DNA of 64,000 bases from the NCBI RefSeq assembly GCF_010686765.1, contig NZ_JAAGWF010000008.1:62001-126000 (forward strand), given 5' to 3'. The notes under the pieces are model-generated. The model did not search any database. It was given only the letters and a program-made list of their open reading frames with translations, and was not told where the DNA came from. The DNA is from Geodermatophilus sabuli. Lineage in GTDB: Bacteria; Actinomycetota; Actinomycetes; Mycobacteriales; Geodermatophilaceae. Position numbers and translations under genes: made by a program. Each line of letters opens with the position of its first letter. The first letter of the stretch is position 1. Of the stretch, positions 52,013 through 61,579 are shown one piece after another.

Positions 52013-52690
52013 TCAGGCGAGGGCGTGCGCGACCACCGTCAGGTCGGCGACCAGCGCGTCGTAGGCCGCGTCCCGGGCCTCGTCGGGCGTGCGCAGGATC
52101 GCCGAGGGATGGGTGGTGGCCAGCATCCAGGTCTGGTGCGGGGCGTCCTCGTCGTCGTCGGCCGGCTCCACGGCCGCGGCGGCGACGCCGGGTGGCGTCC
52201 ACGGCAGCAGCTGTCCGCGGTCCTTGGTGATGCGGAACGAGGGGGAGATGAGCGCCTTGGCCGCCGTCGCGCCGAGGCAGACGACGACCTCGGGCTGCAG
52301 GACGGCGAACTCCGACTCCAGCCACGGCCGGCAGGCCCGCAGGTGCTCCGGGCCGGGCGTCTGGTGGATGCGCCGCTTGCCCTTGGGCGTGAACCGGAAG
52401 TGCTTGACCGCGTTGGTGATGTAGGCGTCCCGGCGGTCGATGCCCGCATCGCCCAGCGCCCGGTCCAGCAGCCGGCCGGCCGGACCGACGAACGGCTCGC
52501 CCCTGCGGTCCTCCTGGTCGCCGGGCTGCTCGCCGACGAACACGATCCGCGCGGTCTCGGGCCCCTCACCGAACACCGTCTGGGTGGCCGGCTCCCACAG
52601 CTCGCAGGCGCGGCACCCGGCCGCGGCCGTCCGCAGGCCCTCCAGGCCCACGCCGGTGGGTGGTCGCGCCGGCTCGTTCTCCTGGCTCAT
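52013..52690 (-). CDS. udgX: UdgX-type uracil-DNA glycosylase
   Basis: A 225-residue member of the uracil-DNA glycosylase superfamily. The N-terminal Cys motif AAAGCRACELW and later cysteines resemble family-4 enzymes that hold an iron-sulfur cluster. Motif GEQPGDQEDRRGEPFVGPAG follows. The diagnostic KRRIH loop is present at 105-109; its His (109) forms the covalent bond to the abasic site in characterised UdgX, and the number matches the mycobacterial enzyme. The late ATTHPSAILR is motif 3. UdgX excises uracil and stays covalently attached to the DNA. ATG at 52690 is divergent from the S51-like gene. Confidence 0.95.
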   Translation of the reverse strand: MSQENEPARPPTGVGLEGLRTAAAGCRACELWEPATQTVFGEGPETARIVFVGEQPGDQEDRRGEPFVGPAGRLLDRALGDAGIDRRDAYITNAVKHFRFTPKGKRRIHQTPGPEHLRACRPWLESEFAVLQPEVVVCLGATAAKALISPSFRITKDRGQLLPWTPPGVAAAAVEPADDDEDAPHQTWMLATTHPSAILRTPDEARDAAYDALVADLTVVAHALA

Positions 52691-52770
52691 GGCCTGATCA
52701 GACCGCAGCGACGCCGACCCCGCAGGGCAGACTGGCCCGGCCGCTGCCGACGACCTCGAGGAGACCGCCC

Positions 52771-53487
52771 GTGCCCACCGTCCACCTGCTCGGCGGCGGC
52801 TGGGACCCGGCCGCAGCCCCGGCCCTCTACGGCCCGTTCCTCGAGTCGGCGGGCACGTCGCCCGTGGTGGCCACGCTGGTGCTCGACGAGGGGGACGGGA
52901 CGACGCAGTTCGGCCGCTGGGCCGACGTCCTCCGCCGGACGGCGCCCTGCGAGCCGGTCCCGCTGCTCGTGCCCCTCGGTGGGCGGCTGGACGTGGCCGA
53001 CCTCGGGGACGCCGACGCCCTGCTCGTCTGCGGCGGCCTGACCCCGGCCTACGCCGACGCCCTGGCCCCGGTCGCGGGCGCGCTGGCGACCTGGCTGAGG
53101 GCCGGGGACCGGCCCTACGCCGGGTTCTCCGCCGGCGCGGCCGTCGCCGCGGACCGGGCAGTGGTCGGCGGCTGGCGGTCCGCGGGCGTGCCGGTCTGCC
53201 CCGAGGACGCCGGCGAGGACCTCGACGAGGTGACCGTCACCGACGGGCTGGCTCTGGTGCCGTGGACCGTCGACGTGCACTGCGCGCAGTGGGGGACGCT
53301 GCCGCGGCTGCTCACCGCGCTGGCCGGCGGCCCGTCGGGGCTGGGCCTCGCGCTCGACGAGGACACCGCCGTGCACGTGCGGGACGGCGTCGGCCGGGTG
53401 GCCGGGCGGGGCACCGCGTGGCGGGCGGAGCGGAGCGGGACGGCGATCGCGGTGACCGGCCTCCGGGACGGCGACGCGGTGCGGTGA
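52771..53487 (+). CDS. S51-like serine peptidase (class I glutamine-amidotransferase fold)
   Basis: A 238-residue protein of the peptidase S51/cyanophycinase group. The strand VHLLGGGWD opens the fold, and the nucleophile elbow GFSAGAAV has the Ser at about 120. The strand DALLVCGGLTPAYAD matches the GG motif ahead of it. S51 enzymes are dipeptidase E or cyanophycinase; neither can be assigned here. GTG at 52771 follows GAGGAGACC. The next gene, an ABC ATPase, has its own promoter region. Confidence 0.75.
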   Translation: MPTVHLLGGGWDPAAAPALYGPFLESAGTSPVVATLVLDEGDGTTQFGRWADVLRRTAPCEPVPLLVPLGGRLDVADLGDADALLVCGGLTPAYADALAPVAGALATWLRAGDRPYAGFSAGAAVAADRAVVGGWRSAGVPVCPEDAGEDLDEVTVTDGLALVPWTVDVHCAQWGTLPRLLTALAGGPSGLGLALDEDTAVHVRDGVGRVAGRGTAWRAERSGTAIAVTGLRDGDAVR

Positions 53488-53554
53488 CCCCGCGCCGGAA
53501 CCGAGACCGCGTCGGCCCGCCCGATAACGTCGAGCCGACGAAGGAGGCAGCACC

Positions 53555-54469
53555 GTGCTGGAGTTCGACGGGCTCTACAAGACCTACGGGACCAACCGGG
53601 TCCTCGAGGGCGTCTCGTTCACCGTGGCGCCGGGCTCGATGTTCGGCTTCTGCGGGTCCAACGGGGCCGGCAAGACGACGACGATGCGCATCGCCATGGG
53701 GCTCCTGCGCGCCGAGGCGGGCGAGGTCCGCTGGCAGGGCAGGTCGCTGGACCAGGCGACCCGGCGCCGCATCGGCTACATGCCGGAGGAGCGCGGGCTC
53801 TACCCGAAGATGAAGGTCGGCGAGCAGGTCGCCTACTTCGCCCGGCTGCACGGCCTCGACCGCGCCGCGGCCACCCGTGCCGCGGGGGAGTGGGTCGAGC
53901 GGCTCGGCCTCGGCGAGCGCCGCGGGGACCAGGTGGAGAAGCTGTCGCTGGGCAACCAGCAGCGCGTCCAGCTGGCCGCGGCGCTGGTCAGCCGCCCGGA
54001 GGTGCTCATCCTCGACGAGCCGTTCTCCGGCCTGGACCCGATCGGCGTGGACTCCCTGGCCGAGGCGCTGCTCGGGCAGGTCCGCGAGGGGGTTCCCGTC
54101 GTCTTCTCCAGCCACCAGCTGGACCTCGTCGAGCGGCTCTGCGACTCCGTCGGCATCCTGGCCCGCGGCCGGATGGTCGCCACCGGGAGCGTCGACGACC
54201 TGCGCCGGCGGGAAGCCGGCCGGCTGCTGCGGGTCGTGGTCCCGGACGCCGCGCCGCAGTGGGCCGGCGGCCTGCCCGGCGTCCGGGTCGTCTCCGAGCA
54301 GGCCGGCGACACCCTGCTCGAGCTGGCCGCGGGCACCGACGACCAGACGGTGCTGGCCGCGGCCCTGCGCACCGGCCGGGTCACCCACTTCGCCTGGCAG
54401 CAACCGACCCTCGTCGAGCTCTTCCGCGAGGCCGTGGCCGCCCCGGCCCTCCAGGAGGTGGCGGCATGA
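53555..54469 (+). CDS. ABC exporter ATPase (NatA-like)
   Basis: A 304-residue ATPase with Walker A GSNGAGKTT at 34-42, IGYMPEERGLYPKM (Q-loop equivalent with Glu in place of Gln), the signature variant LSLGNQQRVQLAAAL and Walker B VLILDEPFSGLDP. The C-terminal 90 residues form the accessory domain of NatA/EcsA-like exporters. GTG at 53555 follows a perfect AAGGAGGCA. It is coupled by ATGA to the permease gene, forming a two-gene exporter. NatAB in Bacillus exports Na+; substrate here is unknown. Confidence 0.93.
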   Translation: MLEFDGLYKTYGTNRVLEGVSFTVAPGSMFGFCGSNGAGKTTTMRIAMGLLRAEAGEVRWQGRSLDQATRRRIGYMPEERGLYPKMKVGEQVAYFARLHGLDRAAATRAAGEWVERLGLGERRGDQVEKLSLGNQQRVQLAAALVSRPEVLILDEPFSGLDPIGVDSLAEALLGQVREGVPVVFSSHQLDLVERLCDSVGILARGRMVATGSVDDLRRREAGRLLRVVVPDAAPQWAGGLPGVRVVSEQAGDTLLELAAGTDDQTVLAAALRTGRVTHFAWQQPTLVELFREAVAAPALQEVAA

Positions 54470-55650
54470 CCGAGCCCCGCGACGTCGGCAGCGCGGCGAT
54501 GGTCCGGCTGGTCGCCGGTCGGGAGATCTCCGCCCGCGTCCGCGACAAGAACTTCATCATCAGCTCGGTGGTGATCATCCTCGTGCTGGTCGGCCTCCTC
54601 GGGTTCCAGGTCGCCGTCAACTCCGGCAGCGAGCAGACCCGCGTCGGTGTCGCCGGGGACTCCGCCGGTCTCCCACAGGCGCTGGAGGCCCAGGGCGAGG
54701 CGCTCGGGATCGACGTCACCGTCGTCGAGCTGGCCGACGAGGCGGAGGCCCGCGCGGCAGTGGACGACGAGGAGGTCGACGGCGCGCTGCTGACCGGCGC
54801 CGCACCCGAGCTGCTGGTCCGCGAGTCCGCCGACGGCTCCCTGCAGGCCGTCGTGCAGGGCGCGGTCGGCCAGCTGGCCCTCGCCGACCAGCTGGCCGAG
54901 GCGGGGATCACCAGCCTCGACGTCCCGGAGGTCGCCGTCACGGCCTTGGACCCGGACGCCGACACCGACGGCCAGCGGGTGGTGGTCGCGATCATCGGCA
55001 TCGCGGTGCTCTACAGCCTGCTGATCCTGTTCGGCCAGTTCGTGGCCCAGGGGGTGGTGGAGGAGAAGGCCAGCCGGGTCGTGGAGCTGCTGCTGGCCAC
55101 GATGAGGCCGTGGCAGCTGCTGGCCGGCAAGATCCTCGGCCTCGGGGTGCTCGGGTTCGCCCAGATCCTGCTGATCGCCGTCGTCGGCGTCGCCGGCGCG
55201 CTGGCCTTCGACATCGTCGACATCCCCGGTGACGTCGTCAGCACCGCCGTCGCGGTGGTCGGCTGGTTCGTCCTCGGCTACGCCTTCTACGCCGCGGTCT
55301 TCGCCGTGGCCGCGTCGCTGGTCAGCCGCCAGGAGGACCTCGGCACGGTGGTCATGCCGACGACGCTGGTGCTCGTGGTCGCCTTCATCGTCGGCATCCA
55401 GGCCGCCGCCAACCCCGACGGGACGCTGGCGGTGGTCACCTCCTACGTGCCCGGGCTCTCGCCGCTGGTGATGCCGGTCCGCCAGGCCGCCGGTGAGGTG
55501 GCGGTCTGGGAGGTCGGGCTCGCCGTCGTGCTCATGCTGGTCGCGATCGCGCTGATCGTCCGGCTCGGCGGGCGGGTCTACGCGGGGGCCCTGCTGCGCA
55601 CCAGCGGCAAGACCAAGCTGCGCGAGGCGCTGCGCGCCGAGCGCGCGTAG
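54466..55650 (+). CDS. ABC-2 type permease (NatB-like)
   Basis: A 394-residue membrane protein. TM1 (FIISSVVIILVLVGLLGF) is followed by an extracytoplasmic domain of about 130 residues, then five TM helices. The motif VVEEKASRVVELLLATMRPWQLL before TM3 is the conserved ABC-2/NatB coupling helix. ATG at 54466 overlaps the ATPase stop. A strong hairpin at 55688 closes the operon. Confidence 0.92.
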   Translation: MTEPRDVGSAAMVRLVAGREISARVRDKNFIISSVVIILVLVGLLGFQVAVNSGSEQTRVGVAGDSAGLPQALEAQGEALGIDVTVVELADEAEARAAVDDEEVDGALLTGAAPELLVRESADGSLQAVVQGAVGQLALADQLAEAGITSLDVPEVAVTALDPDADTDGQRVVVAIIGIAVLYSLLILFGQFVAQGVVEEKASRVVELLLATMRPWQLLAGKILGLGVLGFAQILLIAVVGVAGALAFDIVDIPGDVVSTAVAVVGWFVLGYAFYAAVFAVAASLVSRQEDLGTVVMPTTLVLVVAFIVGIQAAANPDGTLAVVTSYVPGLSPLVMPVRQAAGEVAVWEVGLAVVLMLVAIALIVRLGGRVYAGALLRTSGKTKLREALRAERA

Positions 55651-55687
55651 GAGAGGACCACCCTCCCCCCGCGAGGATGGCCTTCGA

Positions 55688-55722
55688 CCGGCGGCCGGCG
55701 GGTTCACCCGTCCGGCCGCCGG
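55688..55722 (+). terminator. Strong hairpin terminator after the ABC exporter genes
   Basis: CCGGCGGCCGG (55688-55698) pairs with CCGGCCGCCGG (55712-55722), and CGGG-TTCA-CCCG inside extends it to 15 bp with one bulged T and a TTCA tetraloop. It is 37 bp past the permease stop codon. Confidence 0.8.
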
Positions 55723-55735
55723 GTAGCGCGACCGC

Positions 55736-56716
55736 ATGGGGATGCAGCTGGGCTACACGATGATGACCGAGCAGGCCGGGCCCAAGGAGCTGGTCGGTCA
55801 CGTGGTCGGCGCCGAGGCCGTGGGCTTCGACTTCGCCGTCTCCAGCGATCACTTCTTCCCCTGGCTGGACGAGATGGGCCACTCGCCGAACGCGTGGGTG
55901 ACCCTCGGTGCCGCCGCGCAGGCCACCAGCCGCATCGACCTGATGACCTACGTGACCTGCCCGATCATGCGGTACCGGCCGGCCGTCGTGGCCCAGCAGG
56001 CGGCCACCCTCCAGCTGCTCTCCGACGGCCGTTTCACCCTCGGCCTGGGTGCCGGGGAGAACCTCAACGAGCACGTGATCGGGGAGGGGTGGCCGCCGGT
56101 CGCGGTCCGGCACGAGATGTTCAGCGAGGCCGTGCAGGTCATCCGGGAGCTGCTCGCCGGCGACGGCTACACGACCTTCCACGGCGAGTACTTCGACGTC
56201 GACGGCGGCCGGATCTGGGACCTCCCCGAGGGTGGCGTCCCGATCGGCATCGCGGCGTCGGGACGGCAGTCCTGCGAGCTGGCCGGCGAGTTCGCCGACG
56301 TCCTCATCGCCACCGAGCCCAAGGCCGAGCTCGGCGAGATGTTCGACGCCGCCGGGGGCGCCGGCAAGCCTCGGGTGGGGCAGATGCCGATCTGCCACGA
56401 CACCGACCGGGCGGCCGCGATCACCCGCGCGCACAGCCTCTTCCGCTGGTTCGGCCTGGGCTGGAAGGTCAACGCCGACCTGCCCGGCACCGCCGGCTTC
56501 GACGCGGCCAGCCAGTTCGTCCGCGAGGAGGACGTCGCGGAGTCGATCCCGTGCGGGGACGACGTCGAGGCGGTCATCGAGGCCGCGCGGGCCTACGCCG
56601 ACGCCGGGTTCACCCACCTCGCGCTGGTGCAGATCGGCGGCGACCACCAGGCGCCCTACCTGAAGTGGACCGAGCAGGCCCTCCTGCCCGCGTGGCGGGA
56701 GGCGTTCGGCGGGTGA
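55736..56716 (+). CDS. F420-dependent LLM-class oxidoreductase
   Basis: A 326-residue TIM-barrel luciferase-like enzyme of the F420-dependent glucose-6-phosphate dehydrogenase/TIGR03557 type: LGYTMMTEQAGPKELV, FDFAVSSDHFFPWLDEMGHSP (the DHFFPW motif is typical of this F420 group), LMTYVTCPIMRY, RFTLGLGAGENLNEHV and FFxG-like FHGEYFDVDGGRIWDLP. It transfers hydride to or from F420; the substrate is unknown and a sugar phosphate is not assured. ATG at 55736 or 55742. Confidence 0.9.
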   Translation: MGMQLGYTMMTEQAGPKELVGHVVGAEAVGFDFAVSSDHFFPWLDEMGHSPNAWVTLGAAAQATSRIDLMTYVTCPIMRYRPAVVAQQAATLQLLSDGRFTLGLGAGENLNEHVIGEGWPPVAVRHEMFSEAVQVIRELLAGDGYTTFHGEYFDVDGGRIWDLPEGGVPIGIAASGRQSCELAGEFADVLIATEPKAELGEMFDAAGGAGKPRVGQMPICHDTDRAAAITRAHSLFRWFGLGWKVNADLPGTAGFDAASQFVREEDVAESIPCGDDVEAVIEAARAYADAGFTHLALVQIGGDHQAPYLKWTEQALLPAWREAFGG

Positions 56717-56795
56717 GCCGGCGCACCTCCCCGGTGGGGTGAGACGCCACCGTCGGGGGACGACGGCCCCGGCGGTCCGTGGTGATGATCACCGC

Positions 56796-57653
56796 ATGGC
56801 TGAGGACCTGGACGGCCGCCTCCAGCGGCTGCACGCGTGCCGGGACACCGACGCGATCATCGAGCTGGGCTGCGACCTGGCCGACGCCGGTCGCGACGAC
56901 GACGCCGAGCGCTGCTTCCGCCGGGCCGCCGAGCTGGGCGCGGCCCTCGGCTGGTTCAACCTGGGCAACACCCTCGCCGCCCGCGGACGGGTCGAGGAGG
57001 CGGTCGACGCCTACGAGCGGGCGCTGGCCGGCGGGGAGAGCGACGCGTGGCTCAACCTCGGGCTGGTGCTCGAGGACCTCGGCGACCTCGCGGGGGCGAT
57101 GACGGCCTACCGCGGCGCCGGGGCGGCGGGGGACGCCCAGGGCGGGCTGCAGCTGGCCTTCCTGCTGCGCGAGCAGGGCGAGCACGAGCAGGCGGCCCAG
57201 GTGGCCGCCGACCTGGCCGCGCGGGGAGACGAGGGCGCCGCGGCGGTCCTCGCCTCCTGGCGCTGGAACGAGACAGGCGACCCCGCGCTGGAGCCGGAGC
57301 TGCGGGCCGGGGCGGACCGCTTCCCCGGCGCCCGCACCGCGCTGGCCACCCTCCTGCGGGTGACCGGCCGCCCGGAGGAGAGCCGGTTCGTCCTCGAGCG
57401 CGGTGCGAAGCTCGGCGAGGTGCAGTCCTGGTTGCCGCTGGGCAACTTCTACGTCGAGGAGCTGCACGACGTCGAGGCGGCCGAGGAGGCCTACCGGGCC
57501 GGCATCGCCTCCGGTGACACCTACTGCCACCACAACCTGGCCGTCCTGCTCGCCGAGCGGGGCGACCTCGACGGTGCCGTCGAGCACTTCCGGCTCGGCG
57601 CCGCCGACGGCGACGACCTCGCCGCCGAGGCGCTGCGCGAGCTGGAGGGCTGA
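56796..57653 (+). CDS. Tetratricopeptide (TPR/SEL1-like) repeat protein
   Basis: A 285-residue soluble protein of repeated helical pairs: AERCFRRAAELGAALGWFNL, VDAYERALAGGESDAWLNLG, MTAYRGAGAAGDAQGGLQLA, AEEAYRAGIASGDTYCHHNL, and VEHFRLGAADGDDLAAEAL. The 36-residue spacing with conserved Ala/Gly fits TPR or SEL1-like repeats that bind partner proteins. No catalytic domain. ATG at 56796. A terminator hairpin follows. Partners are not evident from neighbours. Confidence 0.82.
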   Translation: MAEDLDGRLQRLHACRDTDAIIELGCDLADAGRDDDAERCFRRAAELGAALGWFNLGNTLAARGRVEEAVDAYERALAGGESDAWLNLGLVLEDLGDLAGAMTAYRGAGAAGDAQGGLQLAFLLREQGEHEQAAQVAADLAARGDEGAAAVLASWRWNETGDPALEPELRAGADRFPGARTALATLLRVTGRPEESRFVLERGAKLGEVQSWLPLGNFYVEELHDVEAAEEAYRAGIASGDTYCHHNLAVLLAERGDLDGAVEHFRLGAADGDDLAAEALRELEG

Positions 57654-57671
57654 CCACCCCTCGGAGGCACC

Positions 57672-57691
57672 GCCCCGGGGCCGCCCGGGGC
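57672..57691. terminator. Bidirectional hairpin between TPR and SMP-30 genes
   Basis: GCCCCGGG (57672-57679) and CCCGGGGC (57684-57691) form a perfect 8-bp stem with a GCCG loop, centred in the 43-bp convergent gap. Confidence 0.75.
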
Positions 57692-57696
57692 TCCTC

Positions 57697-58620
57697 TCAC
57701 TGGCGGAGGGCGCCGAGGGGGCCGCGGTAGGGGAACGCCGGCGGCCCGGTCACCCCGGGGCGGGTGGTGAACAGGCGGCCGGCGTCGGGCTGTGCCGCGC
57801 GGGCCGCCTCGTCCATCCCCTCGGCCGAGGTGCTGATGACCAGCAGGTCGCGCCGCGGTCCGGCGAACGCGCAGCTGGTGGTCTGCGCGACGGGCACGCG
57901 CACGACGGCCAGCAGCTCGCCCTCCGGTGACCAGCGGCGGACCTGGCCACCGCCCCACATCGCCGTCCAGATGCAGCCCTCGTCGTCCACGGTGAGCCCG
58001 TCGGCGACCCCGTCGTCGCCGTCGAACTCCAGCAGCACGCGGCCCCGGGAGAAGGTGCCGGCCTCCAGGTCGTAGTCGAAGGCGTGCAGCAGCCCGGGGC
58101 CGGAGTCGGCCAGGTAGACGGTGCGGTCGTCGGGGGCCCAGCCGATGCCGTTGGAGACGGTGAGCCGGTCGAGCACGGTGGTGACGGTGCCGTCGACGTC
58201 CAGCCGGTAGAGGGCGCCACCGCCGGGCCGCTGGTCGAAGGCCATCGTGCCGGCGAAGTACCGCCCCGCCCGGTCGCAGGCGGCGTCGTTCATCCGGGTG
58301 CCACCGCTGGCCTCGGTACCGCCCTCCCCGGAGAGGACGGCCAGCACCCGCGCGGTGCCGTCCTCGGCCAGGTGGGTGAAGCCCCCGCCGGCGGCCAGCA
58401 GCCAGCCGCCGTCCGCCGCCGGGACGACGGCGCCGACGGTGTCGCCGCCGCGGTGCGACGCCGTCTCCGCGAACTCCCCGTCGTCGTCCACGCTCGCCCG
58501 CCGGACCAGGCCGGCGGCGATGTCGACCCAGAGCAGCTCGCCGCGGTCGGCGTCCCAGGTCGGTCCCTCACCGTGGGACGCCGGGGAGAGGGCAGCGGGC
58601 ACCGCGATCAGTCGCTCCAC
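57697..58620 (-). CDS. SMP-30/gluconolactonase/LRE family protein
   Basis: A 307-residue six-bladed beta-propeller. The metal site is visible: [18 protein letters not shown] (Glu ligand), [20 protein letters not shown] (Asn ligand), [20 protein letters not shown] (Asn) and [19 protein letters not shown] (Asp base). Such enzymes hydrolyse sugar lactones with Ca2+ or Zn2+. GTG at 58620 faces the PEP carboxylase gene across 54 bp. The particular lactone is not known. Confidence 0.92.
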   Translation of the reverse strand: MERLIAVPAALSPASHGEGPTWDADRGELLWVDIAAGLVRRASVDDDGEFAETASHRGGDTVGAVVPAADGGWLLAAGGGFTHLAEDGTARVLAVLSGEGGTEASGGTRMNDAACDRAGRYFAGTMAFDQRPGGGALYRLDVDGTVTTVLDRLTVSNGIGWAPDDRTVYLADSGPGLLHAFDYDLEAGTFSRGRVLLEFDGDDGVADGLTVDDEGCIWTAMWGGGQVRRWSPEGELLAVVRVPVAQTTSCAFAGPRRDLLVISTSAEGMDEAARAAQPDAGRLFTTRPGVTGPPAFPYRGPLGALRQ

Positions 58621-58674
58621 CGGGGCATCCTCGCAGGACACCCGTCCGTCACACCGACGGTCGATACTCGCGTG

Positions 58675-61473
58675 GTGTCTGAAGCCACCGTCGACGTCGC
58701 CGACCTGCGCCACCACGGAGGGACCGACGGTGACGGTGCCGACGCGCCGCTCCGCGAGGACATCCGGCTGCTCGGCCGCGTCCTCGGCGAGGTGATCGGC
58801 GAGCAGTCCGGGGACGACGTCCTCGACCTCGTCGAGTCGACCCGGGTGGAGGCCTTCCGGGTCCGCCGCTCCGAGGTCGACCGCGCCGAGCTCGCCGGCC
58901 GCCTGGGGAACCTCGACGTCCGGTCGGCCAACCACGTCATCCGCGCGTTCAGCCACTTCTCCGTGCTGGCCAACCTGGCCGAGGACATCCACCACGAGCG
59001 ACGGCGGCGCTTCCACCGGCGGGAGGGCTCGCCGCCGCAGAAGGGCAGCCTGGCCGCCACCATCGCGCTCCTGGAGGCCGAACGGCTCGACCCCGACGTG
59101 GTGGCCCGCGAGCTCACCGGCGCGCTGGTCTGCCCGGTGGTCACCGCCCACCCCACCGAGGTGCGACGCCGGACGATCTCCCGCGTGCAGCGGCAGGTCA
59201 GCGAGCTGATCCGGCGGCGCGACCGCTCCTCACCCGGGGAGGCCGAGGACGCCGAGTGGTCGGCACAGCTGCACCGGGCGGTGCTCACCCTGTGGCAGAC
59301 GGCGCTGCTCCGGCTCTCCCGGCTGCGCCTGGCCGACGAGATCGACGAGGCGCTGCGCTACTACGAGCTGTCGCTGTTCGAGGTGATCCCGGCGATCAAC
59401 GCCGAGCTGCGGCGGTCGCTCCGGGGGCTCTGGCCCGACGCGGGTCTGCTGCGCCGCCCGATGCTGCTGCCCGGCTCCTGGATCGGCGGCGACCGGGACG
59501 GCAACCCGTTCGTCACCGCCGACGCCGTCCGCCGGGCCAGCACCCGGCAGGCCGAGACGGCGCTGGGTCACCACCTCGCCGAGCTGCTCGTCCTGCACGA
59601 CGAGCTGTCGATGTCCGACCGGCTGATCACCCCCACGCCCGAGCTGGCCCACCTGGCCGAGGTCTCCCGCGACGACTCGCGGTTCCGCGCCGACGAGCCC
59701 TACCGCCGGGCCCTCTACGGCATCCACGCCCGGCTGGCCGCCACCGCCCAGCGGGTGCTCGGCTCGGTGCCCGGACCGCCGCCGCACACCGTGCTGGAGC
59801 CCTACGACACCCCCGACGAGCTGCTCGCCGACCTGGCCACGGTCGACGCGTCCCTGCGCCGGCACGGCGCCGGGGCGCTGGCCGACGACCGGCTGGCCCG
59901 GCTGCGCGAGGCCGTCGAGGTGTTCGGCTTCCACCTGTGCGGGCTGGACATGCGGCAGAACTCCGCGGTGCACGAGGAGGTGCTCGGGGAGCTGCTCGCG
60001 TGGGGCGGTGTCTGCCCCGACTACGCAGCCCTCGACGAGGACCAGCGGGTCGCCCTGCTGGTCGGCGAGCTGGCGATGCGTCGGCCGCTGGTCCGTCCCG
60101 ACGCGGAGCTGTCCGAGACCGCCCGCGGGGAGCTGGACCTGCTCACCGCCGCGGCCGGTCAGGTCGGCCTGCTGGGGCCGCGCGCCATCCCCAACTACGT
60201 GATCAGCATGTGTGAGTCGGTCAGCGACGTCCTGGAGGTCGCCGTCCTGCTCAAGGAGGTGGGCCTGCTCGACCCCGACGGCGAGGACGGCCCCACCTGC
60301 CCGGTCGGCATCTCGCCGCTGTTCGAGACGATCGCTGACCTGCAGGCCGCCGCCGACACGCTGTCCGCCGTCCTCGAGCAGCCGGTCTACCGGGCGCTGC
60401 TGGCCGACCGGGGTGACGTGCAGGAGGTCATGCTCGGCTACTCGGACAGCAACAAGGACGGCGGCTACCTGGCCGCCAACTGGGCGCTCTACCGGGCCGA
60501 GCTGGCGCTGGTCGACGTCGCCCGGCGCGAGGGGATCCGGCTGCGGCTGTTCCACGGGCGCGGCGGCACCGTCGGCCGCGGCGGCGGCCCGAGCTACGAC
60601 GCCATCCGGGCCCAGCCGCCCGGCGCGGTCGCCGGTGCCCTGCGGATCACCGAGCAGGGCGAGGTGATCGCCGCCAAGTACGCCGACCCCGACCTGGCCC
60701 GGCGCAACCTCGAGGCGCTGGTCGCCGCCACCCTCGAGGCCAGCCTGCTCGACATCGAGGGGTTGGGCGAGGACGCCGACGAGGCGTACACGCTGCTCGA
60801 CGACCTCGCCGGACGCGCGCAGGACGCCTACCGCGCGCTGGTGCACGAGACGCCCGGCTTCGTCGAGTGGTTCCGGGCCGCGACGCCGATCAGCGAACTG
60901 GCCGAGCTCAACATCGGCAGCCGGCCACCCTCGCGCAAGGCCGGGACGTCGATCGCCGACCTGCGGGCCATCCCCTGGGTGTTCAGCTGGTCGCAGGCCC
61001 GGATCATGCTGCCCGGCTGGTACGGCACCGGCACCGCGCTGGAGTCCTGGGTGGGCGACGACGAGAGCCGGCTGGCCCGGCTGCAGGAGCTGCACCGCCG
61101 CTGGCCGTTCTTCCGCACGATGCTGTCCAACATGGGCATGGTGCTGGCCAAGACCGACCTCGGCCTGGCCGCCCGCTACGCCGGGCTCGTGCCCGACGAG
61201 GAGCTCCGGCACCGGGTGTTCGACCAGATTGCCGCCGAGCACGAGCGGTCCTGCCGGATGCTGCTGGCGGTGACCGGCGACGACCACCTGCTGGCCGACA
61301 ACCCCTCGCTGGCCCGCTCCATCCGCAACCGGTTCCCCTACCTCGAACCGCTGCACCACCTCCAGGTGGAGATGCTGCGGCGGCGTCGCAGCGGGGACGA
61401 CGACGAGCTGGTCCGCCGCAACATCCAGCTGACCATCAACGGCATCGCCACCGCCCTGCGCAACAGCGGGTGA
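58675..61473 (+). CDS. ppc: Phosphoenolpyruvate carboxylase
   Basis: A 932-residue enzyme of full family length. Landmarks: [13 protein letters not shown] with catalytic His159, [32 protein letters not shown], the catalytic loop [36 protein letters not shown], and the C-terminal [15 protein letters not shown] where the usual end is QNTG. It makes oxaloacetate from PEP and bicarbonate to refill the TCA cycle. GTG at 58675 stands six bases after GATACT, so a leaderless transcript is possible; GTG at 58672 is one codon earlier. Confidence 0.97.
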   Translation: MSEATVDVADLRHHGGTDGDGADAPLREDIRLLGRVLGEVIGEQSGDDVLDLVESTRVEAFRVRRSEVDRAELAGRLGNLDVRSANHVIRAFSHFSVLANLAEDIHHERRRRFHRREGSPPQKGSLAATIALLEAERLDPDVVARELTGALVCPVVTAHPTEVRRRTISRVQRQVSELIRRRDRSSPGEAEDAEWSAQLHRAVLTLWQTALLRLSRLRLADEIDEALRYYELSLFEVIPAINAELRRSLRGLWPDAGLLRRPMLLPGSWIGGDRDGNPFVTADAVRRASTRQAETALGHHLAELLVLHDELSMSDRLITPTPELAHLAEVSRDDSRFRADEPYRRALYGIHARLAATAQRVLGSVPGPPPHTVLEPYDTPDELLADLATVDASLRRHGAGALADDRLARLREAVEVFGFHLCGLDMRQNSAVHEEVLGELLAWGGVCPDYAALDEDQRVALLVGELAMRRPLVRPDAELSETARGELDLLTAAAGQVGLLGPRAIPNYVISMCESVSDVLEVAVLLKEVGLLDPDGEDGPTCPVGISPLFETIADLQAAADTLSAVLEQPVYRALLADRGDVQEVMLGYSDSNKDGGYLAANWALYRAELALVDVARREGIRLRLFHGRGGTVGRGGGPSYDAIRAQPPGAVAGALRITEQGEVIAAKYADPDLARRNLEALVAATLEASLLDIEGLGEDADEAYTLLDDLAGRAQDAYRALVHETPGFVEWFRAATPISELAELNIGSRPPSRKAGTSIADLRAIPWVFSWSQARIMLPGWYGTGTALESWVGDDESRLARLQELHRRWPFFRTMLSNMGMVLAKTDLGLAARYAGLVPDEELRHRVFDQIAAEHERSCRMLLAVTGDDHLLADNPSLARSIRNRFPYLEPLHHLQVEMLRRRRSGDDDELVRRNIQLTINGIATALRNSG

Positions 61474-61579
61474 TCAGGCCGGTGGCCGGTACCTGCGGGT
61501 CACCAGCCAGCCGATCCGGCCGACGAGGTGTCCGACGCAGGTCACGACACGGAGGGCTCGCGCTGCGGCTGAGCCGGCC

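Noticed and set aside
59230-61359. A 709-codon minus-strand open frame opposite PEP carboxylase
   Set aside because: Shadow of a highly conserved gene; no recognisable protein features.
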